Shown piece by piece: positions 1 to 4,842 of a stretch of 5,755 bases of DNA. Where the stretch lies: the NCBI GenBank assembly GCA_020632885.1, contig JACKEQ010000092.1, forward strand, positions 1 to 5,755, written 5' to 3'. The position numbers were made by a program, and so were the translations under genes. Every line of letters begins with the position of its first letter. Positions within the stretch are counted from its first letter, which is position 1. The stretch comes from Alphaproteobacteria bacterium. GTDB taxonomy: Bacteria; Myxococcota_A; UBA796; GCA-2862545. A model generated the notes under the pieces. That model was not told where the DNA came from. It did not search any database and worked only from the letters and a program-made list of their open reading frames with translations.

Positions 1-260
1 TCCACACACCGGCTGCACCGGTCGGGACTTCTTTTCCAGACCTCGCGAGCACACTGCTGTGGCATCGTGTTTGACAAAGGTTCCAAAACGATTTTGCCGA
101 CGCGATCCTCGTCCGGAATTTTTCGCTCAAGGCTAGCGATGGCGTGCCGATTCGTTGCGCAGACGTCTGTGCGGACAAAGTGTGCGAACACACGCATCGG
201 GCTGGCGAGAGCCACTCTGATGGGGTACTTCGAACGTCGTGGTCCGGTCCGGGGGGGCGC
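1..260 (+). promoter_or_regulatory. Non-coding leader upstream of the hybrid kinase gene
   Basis: No convincing gene lies here. Base composition is visibly less GC-rich than in the rest of the window, with AT-rich patches around 71-95 and 117-122. The frame of the kinase stays open back to an ATG at 144, but in that stretch about 15 of 39 codons end in A or T, unlike the gene body, so I treat it as untranslated. A perfect TTGACA -35-like hexamer lies at 71-76, but no good -10 follows at 16-18 bases. An alternative reading is a degraded sigma-54 site: TGGCAT at 60-65 and TTGAC at 71-75 have the right GG-to-G spacing of 12 bases, but the -12 dinucleotide is GA instead of GC. The transcription start is therefore undecided. 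Confidence 0.4.
157..172. promoter_or_regulatory. Palindrome in the kinase leader, possible operator
   Basis: CAGACGTCTG at 160-169 is a perfect 10-base palindrome. One mismatched pair further out, the symmetry resumes with GC/GC, giving 7 of 8 pairs over 157-172. The centre has no loop, so a double-stranded protein site is more plausible than an RNA hairpin. One or two palindromes of this quality are expected by chance in a window of this size, so the call rests mainly on its position in the leader of a regulatory gene. Confidence 0.2.
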
Positions 261-2072
261 GTGTCCGAGCAGGCAGAAAGGGTGGCGGAGTGGGTCCGCC
301 GGTTCCTCGCGGGCGAGGTGGCCGATGCGGATGGGCTCGACCCCGCCATGGCCGCTGCGCTCGCTCCCCTGGCGGAGTCCCACGAGCACCACCGGTCACG
401 CCTCGAGGACCTCGACGGGTACCTCACCGAGCTGTCCTGCCTGTTCCTGGAGTACTCGGCCGGGAACTTCGATGTGCACCTGCGCATGCGGGGCGAGGAC
501 CACACCGACGCCGTGGGCCTCGGCCTGAACATGATGGTGGAGGAGCTCCAGGCGGTCACCCAGGACCTCAGCGTCGCGCGCGACGCGGCTCTGGCAGCCA
601 ACCAGGCGAAGTCCACCTTCCTGGCCAACATGAGCCACGAGCTCCGCACGCCGCTCAACGCGATCATCGGCTACAGCGAGCTCATCGTCGACGATCTGTC
701 CGCTACCCCAGGCGCGGGCGACACCCTGGAGGACGTCGAGAAGATCCTCCGGGCCGCCAAGCACCTCCTCCGCCTCATCAGCGACGTGCTCGACCTCTCG
801 AAGGTCGAGGCCGGGAAGATGGAGCTCGAGGTGGAGTCGGTGGACGTGCAGGGGATCGTGGCCGACGTCGCGGACACCGTGCGCCCGGCGCTCGGCCGCG
901 GCGGGAACGCGCTGGCCCTCGAGGTGGACTGGACCCCCGGGGTGGCCCTCCGCACCGACGGCATGAAGCTGCGCCAGACCCTCATGAACCTCCTGGGCAA
1001 CGCGTCCAAGTTCACGAGCAACGGCACCGTCACCCTCCGGGTGCGGCGCGACCCCCTCGATCACGAGCCCCGCCGGGTGTACTTCGACGTCGCCGACACC
1101 GGTGCGGGCATCGCGGCGGACCGTCTGGAGGCGATCTTCGATCCCTTCACCCAGGAGCGCGCCGACACCGCCCGGCTGCATGGCGGCACGGGCCTCGGCC
1201 TGGCGATCTGCTCGCGCTTCGCGAAGCTCATGGGGGGCTCCCTCACCGTCCAGTCGGAGGTGGGGAAGGGCTCGTGCTTCACCCTCACCCTCCCGCTCCT
1301 CGAGGGTGCGGCGCACGCCCCGCCGGAGCGCCTGCTCATGGAGCGGCCGCCGGGCGCCACCGTGCTCGTGGTCGACGACGATCCCGTGGCCCACGAGCTG
1401 CTCCGCCGGCACGTGGCGCCCCTCGGGTGCGAGGTCGTGGTCTCGAGCGGGGGCATCCAGGCCATCGAGCTGGCGCGCACCCTCCGCCCCTCGCTCATCA
1501 CGCTCGACGTGTTCATGCCCGAGATGGACGGGTGGACCACGCTGGCGCGCCTGAAGAGCGATCCGATCGTCTGCGACATCCCGGTCGTGATGATCACGAT
1601 CCACGACGACGCGCAGCGCGCGTACGCCCTCGGTGCGGACGACTACCTCACCAAGCCCGTAGATCGGCGGCGGCTCCTCGAGGTCGTGGGCCGGCACGCG
1701 GGCGACGCGCGGCGCACGGTGCTGGTGGTGGACGACGATCGTGACGCGCGCGAGGTGGCGACCCGCATGCTCACGGGGGCGGGCTTCCAGGTCGTCCAGG
1801 CCATCAACGGCGCCGACGCGCTCGAGAAGTACCGCTCGGCTTCACCCGACGTGATCCTCCTCGACCTCATGATGCCGGTGCTCGACGGGTTCGAGGTGGT
1901 CCACGCGCTCTCCGCGGATCCCGACTTCCGGACGCCCATCGTGGTGCTCACCGCCAAGCAGATCGACGAGACCGATCGCGCCCGGCTGGCCCATGGCGCC
2001 GAGTCGATCCTCTCCAAGGGGCGCGACCTGGATCTCGTGCTGTCGCGCATGACCGACCTGCTCACCAGCTGA
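261..2072 (+). CDS. Soluble hybrid histidine kinase with two C-terminal receiver domains
   Basis: A sensor kinase that should autophosphorylate on histidine and pass phosphate to receivers on the same chain. From the GTG start (603 aa): an N-terminal region without recognisable sensor or membrane segment, so cytosolic; a HAMP-like segment at about 61-95; a helical linker; HisKA with SHELRTPLNAII, phospho-acceptor H126; HATPase with N-box N247, DTGAGI from D279, FDPF near 293-296 and GGTGLGL at 308-314. Receiver 1 has acidic DDD 372-374, acceptor D416, T446 and K465 (TKP). Receiver 2 has DDD 491-493, D535, T564 and K586, but the residue after the lysine is Gly (SKGR) instead of the usual Pro. 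All catalytic boxes are intact. There is no DNA-binding or enzymatic output domain. GTG 261 is chosen over ATG 144 because codon bias begins here and a G-run (251-257) precedes it. Three STAS-like genes follow. Confidence 0.93.
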   Translation: MSEQAERVAEWVRRFLAGEVADADGLDPAMAAALAPLAESHEHHRSRLEDLDGYLTELSCLFLEYSAGNFDVHLRMRGEDHTDAVGLGLNMMVEELQAVTQDLSVARDAALAANQAKSTFLANMSHELRTPLNAIIGYSELIVDDLSATPGAGDTLEDVEKILRAAKHLLRLISDVLDLSKVEAGKMELEVESVDVQGIVADVADTVRPALGRGGNALALEVDWTPGVALRTDGMKLRQTLMNLLGNASKFTSNGTVTLRVRRDPLDHEPRRVYFDVADTGAGIAADRLEAIFDPFTQERADTARLHGGTGLGLAICSRFAKLMGGSLTVQSEVGKGSCFTLTLPLLEGAAHAPPERLLMERPPGATVLVVDDDPVAHELLRRHVAPLGCEVVVSSGGIQAIELARTLRPSLITLDVFMPEMDGWTTLARLKSDPIVCDIPVVMITIHDDAQRAYALGADDYLTKPVDRRRLLEVVGRHAGDARRTVLVVDDDRDAREVATRMLTGAGFQVVQAINGADALEKYRSASPDVILLDLMMPVLDGFEVVHALSADPDFRTPIVVLTAKQIDETDRARLAHGAESILSKGRDLDLVLSRMTDLLTS

Positions 2073-2102
2073 TGTACCAGGGAAGGCGACAGGAACCATC
2101 GC

Positions 2103-2131
2103 TTGCAGGCTGGCGACGTTTCGCGTAGCTT
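2103..2131 (+). promoter_or_regulatory. Promoter, TTGCAG-N17-TAGCTT
   Basis: A -35-like TTGCAG (2103-2108) and a -10-like TAGCTT (2126-2131) are separated by exactly 17 bases in the gap between the kinase and the first STAS-like gene. Initiation near 2138 would give a leader of about 40 bases to the ATG at 2177. The same layout recurs before the CsbD-like gene (TTGCAA-N17-TAGTCT), which strengthens both calls. If real, the STAS-like genes can be expressed independently of the kinase. No clear terminator is visible after the kinase stop. Confidence 0.5.
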
Positions 2132-2176
2132 TTGAATGTTCCATCGTGGAGTCTGCTCCACGGTCCCGGGGGGGAG

Positions 2177-2578
2177 ATGGACACCGACCGAATCGAACTG
2201 CCGCACGCGACCCTCGAGCTCCAGCCCGAAGGGTTCGTGGTCTCGCGTCAGCACAAGGACGTCCCGCAGACGGACGAGCTCGCGGATCTCCTGATGCGCG
2301 AGACGCGCCGTCTCGCGGGTCAGCGCGCCGCCGTGCTCGTGCTGCTCAACGGCCAGCCGATCTCGAAGGGCGCGCGACAGCGGATCGCCACGGCGGACGA
2401 GCTGGCTGCCGTGGCCATGGTGGTCTCGAGCACCGTGGGCACGATGCTCGTGAACTTCTTCATGCGGATGAACAAGCCGAAGTACCCGTTCAAGGTCTTC
2501 AGCGACGAGGGGCGCGCCCGGCAGTGGCTCGTCACCGAGGGCATGGGGGCACGCAGGGTGGACACGGAAGCCTCGTGA
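2177..2578 (+). CDS. Small STAS-like (SpoIIAA-like/DUF7793-type) protein, copy 1
   Basis: A 133-residue soluble protein with no signal or membrane segment. It starts with a beta-hairpin pattern ending in PEGFVV, then a helix, a hydrophobic strand (AAVLVLLNG), a KGAR segment, an AAVAMVV strand, and the hallmark NFFMRMNKPKYPFKVF beginning at N93, followed by a helix ending in WL. The GNFFxxxNKPxxPxxxF...A..WL pattern matches, from memory, a family of single-domain STAS-like proteins often annotated as SpoIIAA-like or DUF7793. Those are thought to act by protein-protein contact; biochemical function is not established. This copy is closest to the usual family pattern; the two downstream copies are more divergent. 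ATG 2177 is preferred to the upstream in-frame TTG at 2132, which overlaps the promoter -10. A G-rich ribosome site (2168-2176) abuts the ATG. Confidence 0.8.
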   Translation: MDTDRIELPHATLELQPEGFVVSRQHKDVPQTDELADLLMRETRRLAGQRAAVLVLLNGQPISKGARQRIATADELAAVAMVVSSTVGTMLVNFFMRMNKPKYPFKVFSDEGRARQWLVTEGMGARRVDTEAS

Positions 2579-2648
2579 TCCGCCGGCACGACGTCGATGT
2601 CATCGCGTTGTGCTTGGAGTCGACCCGCACACGGTGCATGCTCCTCCA

Positions 2649-3110
2649 ATGACCCAAGTCACCCCGCCCACCCACCTCGGCTTCGAGCCGGTGACCACCC
2701 TCTACTGCTCGGGTGGCACCGTGAACCTCCATCCCGACGGCTATGTCGTCAGCGATCTGGTGCCGCGCACGACCCAGACCTGGGACACCGCGTGCGAGAT
2801 GCTCCTCGCGGGGGCTTCGCTCGCGCCCGGCTTCAAGCAGGCCGCCATCGTGATCACGAACGAGTCGCGCACCGAGCGGGACGGCCGCCGGGCGTTCGCC
2901 GAGGTCGGGGCGCCCCTGCTCTCCTGTGTGGCGCTCATCGTGCGCTCGCGGGTGTCCGAGGTCACGGGCAACTTCTTCCTGCGCCTCAACCGTCCTGCGT
3001 ACCCCACGCGGCTCTTCGGGAGTGTCGAGGCGGCCGTCGAATGGGTCGTGCCGCACGTGGGGCAGCCCATCGGCCCCGAGGGGATCGAGCTGCTGGAGCG
3101 GATGCGATGA
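2649..3110 (+). CDS. Small STAS-like protein, copy 2
   Basis: A 153-residue soluble protein of the same family as the gene before it. It shows a DGYVV hairpin, the block QTWDTACEM (from Q43), strand AAIVIT followed by NESRT (S73), CVALIVRSRVSEVTG, and the hallmark NFFLRLNRP from N108 with YPTRLF and a terminal AVEW helix. By hand alignment about 60% of some 106 core residues are identical to the next gene, with much lower similarity to the previous one, so it belongs to a tandem duplicate pair. There is no Shine-Dalgarno motif before ATG 2649; an in-frame GTG at 2610 is possible but also lacks one, and codon bias in 2610-2648 is poor. Its stop overlaps the next start (ATGA), which implies coupled translation. 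Molecular function is unknown; a protein-interaction role is inferred from the fold family. Confidence 0.8.
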   Translation: MTQVTPPTHLGFEPVTTLYCSGGTVNLHPDGYVVSDLVPRTTQTWDTACEMLLAGASLAPGFKQAAIVITNESRTERDGRRAFAEVGAPLLSCVALIVRSRVSEVTGNFFLRLNRPAYPTRLFGSVEAAVEWVVPHVGQPIGPEGIELLERMR

Positions 3111-3520
3111 CGCATGCCGCCCTCATCCCGCGCCCGCCGCGCGAGGAGATCATCGAGGTCTCCACGGCGCTGGTGTGGCGGGATGCGCGGGGGTTCGTGG
3201 TGTGTGACCAGGTGCCTCGCGCGCTCCAGACCTGGGACACCGCCTGCGAGATGATGCAGGCGGGGCGGAGGCTGCAGCCCGAGGGGAACATCCCGATGGT
3301 CGTGCTCTCGAACGAGTCGCGGACCACACGGGGCGCGCGGCAGGCGTTCGCCGAGCTGGGCGCTGCGCAGAACGCGTGCGTGGCGCTGGTGGTGCGCTCG
3401 CGCGTGTCGGAGATCACGGGCAACTTCTTCCTCCGGATCAACAGGCCGCCCTTCCCGATGCGTCTGTTCGAGGAGGCCGACGACGCCATCGAGTGGGCGC
3501 TCGGGTACGTCGGCAGGTAG
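3107..3520 (+). CDS. Small STAS-like protein, copy 3 (tandem duplicate of copy 2)
   Basis: A 137-residue soluble protein. It keeps the same blocks as its neighbour: QTWDTACEM from Q41, NESRT with S71, CVALVVRSRVSEITG, and NFFLRINRP from N106 with FPMRLF and AIEW. The N-terminal 20 residues differ from copy 2 (Pro/Arg-rich, then IIEVSTALVW), and the variable stretches lie between the conserved blocks. Conserved blocks sit 452 bases downstream of their counterparts with no gap between the blocks compared. The start overlaps the previous stop in ATGA, and GGAG at 3095-3098 lies 8 bases upstream, so this start is well supported. Retention of identical motif blocks suggests both copies are used, perhaps as a heterodimer or on different partners. 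That is inference. Confidence 0.82.
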   Translation: MTHAALIPRPPREEIIEVSTALVWRDARGFVVCDQVPRALQTWDTACEMMQAGRRLQPEGNIPMVVLSNESRTTRGARQAFAELGAAQNACVALVVRSRVSEITGNFFLRINRPPFPMRLFEEADDAIEWALGYVGR

Positions 3521-3589
3521 GGTTTTCGTCTCGTTTTCGACGCCCGTGCGGGGGTGTTCGATGGGCCCGGCGTAGGGGAGCGCGTCACC

Positions 3590-3595
3590 AGGAGG
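3590..3595 (+). promoter_or_regulatory. Ribosome binding site AGGAGG deciding the lipoprotein start
   Basis: A perfect AGGAGG lies 6 bases before TTG 3602 and only 3 bases before the in-frame GTG 3599. The spacing favours TTG 3602, although GTG 3599 adds only one residue and cannot be excluded. The farther upstream in-frame GTG at 3554 would put charged residues before the signal peptide and lies before this site, so it is unlikely. The 81-base gap between the preceding stop and this start shows a repeated TTTTCG (3523-3528 and 3534-3539) but no clear terminator or promoter. Confidence 0.65.
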
Positions 3596-3601
3596 TGCGT
3601 G

Positions 3602-4561
3602 TTGTCCCGCTCTGTTCTTCTCGCGCTCGTTCTCGTCGCCTGTGGTCCGGACCGTACGATGCCGGAGGGGTTCGCCCTCGACGACGACGGCTTCGTCCGC
3701 ACCACCTGCGAGCCCCTCATGGACACCTTCCCCGTCGCCGACGTCCACAACATCGGCTACGACGCGGCGAGCTGCGGGACGGGCACCTGCGAGACCTCGT
3801 GTCCCGACGCCCACGCCAACTCGGACTGGGGCGGGGCCCACCACGGTATCGACGTCTTCGCGTACCAGGGGGCACCCCTGGTGGCCGTGGCGGACGGCGA
3901 GGTGCGGAGGGTGGGTGTCGTGAGCGCGACGTCGGGCCTGCGGGTGAGGATTCGCGACGCCTGCGGGTGGGAGTACTACTACGGCCACCTCGACCAGGCC
4001 TTCGTCCAGCCGGGCGACATCGTGCGGGCGGGGGACCTGATCGGGACGATGGGCCGCACGGGGACCGCTTCCACCCACCTCCACTTCAATGTCTCGCCCG
4101 AGGGTGCCTACTACGACGACATCGACCCGTTCCCGCTGCTCCAGGCGACCAGCGGGAGCGCGTGTGACGACGGTCCCGTCGTGGAGCCCGAGGGACCGGA
4201 GGAGGACGACAGCCCGCCCACGTGCGGCACGATCGGGGGCACGACGTGGCTCGAGGCGGACGACACGCTCTGGTCGTGCGACGGTCGGTTCGTGCTCGTG
4301 ATGCAGCAGGACGGCAACCTCGTGCTCTACATGGACGAGGTGCCCCTGTGGCACTCGGGCACCCACGGGCACCCCGGCTCGAGGGCCGTGATGCAGGGTG
4401 ACGGGAACCTCGTCGTGTACGGCGCGAGCGGCGCCCCCCTGTGGCACGCGGGCACCCATGGCCATCCGGGTGCGCGCCTGGACGTGCAGGACGACGGGAA
4501 CCTCGTGATCACGGGAGCCCAGGGGGGTGTGCTGTGGCACTCGGGTACCTGGGGCCACTGA
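3602..4561 (+). CDS. Lipoprotein M23 zinc metallopeptidase with C-terminal bulb-type lectin domain
   Basis: A predicted envelope lipoprotein of 319 aa. A short signal peptide (SRSVLLALVLVAC) ends in an LVAC lipobox with lipidated C14. The next residue is Gly, which is compatible with outer-membrane sorting. The M23 (LytM-like) domain occupies about 55-180 and has every active-site element: HHGID with zinc ligands H80 and D84, YGHL with H129, and HLHF with H159 and zinc ligand H161. The family cleaves peptide cross-links in peptidoglycan, and the complete site suggests real catalysis. A 19-residue linker (189-207) with 8 acidic residues and 5 prolines leads to a bulb-type lectin domain (about 211-319). 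This carries QxDxNxVxY sugar-site motifs at 235-243 and 265-273, and a degenerate one ending in Thr at 296-304. Eight cysteines besides C14 suggest disulfides. Likely roles are wall remodelling, or attack on or attachment to glycan surfaces; which one is not shown by the sequence. Confidence 0.9.
   Translation: MSRSVLLALVLVACGPDRTMPEGFALDDDGFVRTTCEPLMDTFPVADVHNIGYDAASCGTGTCETSCPDAHANSDWGGAHHGIDVFAYQGAPLVAVADGEVRRVGVVSATSGLRVRIRDACGWEYYYGHLDQAFVQPGDIVRAGDLIGTMGRTGTASTHLHFNVSPEGAYYDDIDPFPLLQATSGSACDDGPVVEPEGPEEDDSPPTCGTIGGTTWLEADDTLWSCDGRFVLVMQQDGNLVLYMDEVPLWHSGTHGHPGSRAVMQGDGNLVVYGASGAPLWHAGTHGHPGARLDVQDDGNLVITGAQGGVLWHSGTWGH
4346..4558 (+). repeat. In-gene 93-base repeats encoding bulb-lectin units
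   Basis: Three CTGTGGCAC-type starts at 4346, 4439 and 4532 are exactly 93 bases (31 codons) apart. Each encodes LWH(S/A)GT(H/W)GH, and two are followed by a full DGNLV unit; the third stops at the gene end. An earlier, shorter unit (LWSCDG, then QQDGNLVLY) precedes them. This is the internal three-fold repeat usual for the bulb-lectin beta-prism, and the near-identical units suggest recent expansion or homogenisation. Confidence 0.75.
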
Positions 4562-4566
4562 CAGAT

Positions 4567-4595
4567 TTGCAATGCAGGACAAGTCTGCATAGTCT
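4567..4595 (+). promoter_or_regulatory. Promoter TTGCAA-N17-TAGTCT with embedded dyad
   Basis: TTGCAA (4567-4572) and TAGTCT (4590-4595) are spaced by 17 bases in the 61-base gap before the CsbD-like gene. Initiation near 4602 leaves a leader of about 20 bases that still contains the AGGAG ribosome site at 4613-4617. An inverted repeat, ATGCAG (4572-4577) and CTGCAT (4585-4590) with a 7-base centre, spans exactly from the last -35 base to the first -10 base. That is a typical place for a repressor operator or a spacer-twisting activator. Confidence 0.55.
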
Positions 4596-4622
4596 TCTGG
4601 TGAGCTTCGACCAGGAGACGTC

Positions 4623-4766
4623 ATGAGCGACGACGACATGCAGAAGGTGAAGGGCCGCAAGGGGAACCTCGTGGGCCGGATCCGCGAGCGCTACGGCGAC
4701 GCGAAGGAGGCGGCCGCCGAGCGGCTCGACGCCTTTCTCGGCTCGATTCGGGAGCAGCTCGCCTGA
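4623..4766 (+). CDS. Half-length CsbD-like stress protein
   Basis: A 47-residue, highly charged, helical protein. Residues 3-33 (a DDD cap, KxKGxxxNLVGRIRERYG, then an Ala/Glu helix) match the second half of the CsbD family, whose typical members are about 60-70 residues and start with a first KGKxKxxxG half that is absent here. CsbD proteins are abundant stress-induced proteins (sigma-B regulated in Bacillus) of unknown biochemical role. The start is well supported: AGGAG at 4613-4617 is 5 bases before ATG 4623, behind a good promoter. The missing first half is not found in the upstream intergenic sequence, so this looks like a short family variant and not a frameshifted gene. The YihY-family gene follows 76 bases downstream and could share its promoter. 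Confidence 0.75.
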   Translation: MSDDDMQKVKGRKGNLVGRIRERYGDAKEAAAERLDAFLGSIREQLA

Positions 4767-4780
4767 CGACCTCGCCGAGC

Positions 4781-4812
4781 GGGCCCCGCGAAGCCTCCGA
4801 CCCCGCGGGCCC
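4781..4812 (+). other. GC-rich hairpin between the CsbD-like and YihY genes
   Basis: GGGCCC (4781-4786) pairs with GGGCCC (4807-4812), and GCG (4788-4790) with CGC (4804-4806). The result is a 9-pair all-GC stem with one bulged C and a 13-base loop. No T-run follows, so it is not a standard intrinsic terminator. It could lower read-through or stabilise the 3' end of the short upstream message, giving more of the CsbD-like protein than of the membrane protein. In such GC-rich DNA a fortuitous stem is also possible. Confidence 0.3.
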
Positions 4813-4842
4813 CTCGGGCTCTCGGCCGCCGGTTGGAGCCGC

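Noticed and set aside
8..30. Hairpin ACCGG-CTGCA-CCGGT followed by a pyrimidine-rich stretch, as a terminator of an upstream gene
   Set aside because: The stem has only five pairs, no proper T-run follows directly, and the upstream gene is outside the window.
144..260. N-terminal extension of the kinase from ATG 144
   Set aside because: Third codon positions are far less GC-rich than in the gene body, it contains the palindrome and hairpin signals, and the encoded Cys/His-containing stretch resembles no domain I know. GTG 261 fits better.
396..1697. 433-codon open frame on the minus strand inside the kinase gene
   Set aside because: It lies wholly antisense to a kinase with every catalytic box intact; its translation is a His/Glu/Arg-rich shadow of that gene.
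239..1744. 501-codon + strand frame overlapping the kinase
   Set aside because: The translation is almost only Arg, Gly, Pro and Ala, typical of an out-of-frame reading of GC-rich coding sequence.
2132..2176. Start of the first STAS-like gene at TTG 2132
   Set aside because: It touches the -10 element of the promoter at 2126-2131, so it would lie upstream of the transcript. ATG 2177 has a G-rich ribosome site.
2614..2649. Possible promoter TTGGAG-N17-CATGCT giving a leaderless message at ATG 2649
   Set aside because: Each hexamer matches the consensus at only three of six positions. The lack of a Shine-Dalgarno motif makes it tempting, but the sequence does not support it.
3541..3580. Terminator or small RNA in the gap before the lipoprotein gene
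   Set aside because: Only a CCCG-TG-CGGG stem too tight to fold is visible, and no T-run follows.
2741..4660. 639-codon open frame on the minus strand across the STAS-like and lipoprotein genes
   Set aside because: It runs antisense to four well-supported genes, has a low-complexity His/Arg/Ala composition and no recognisable motif. Long antisense frames are common in very GC-rich DNA.
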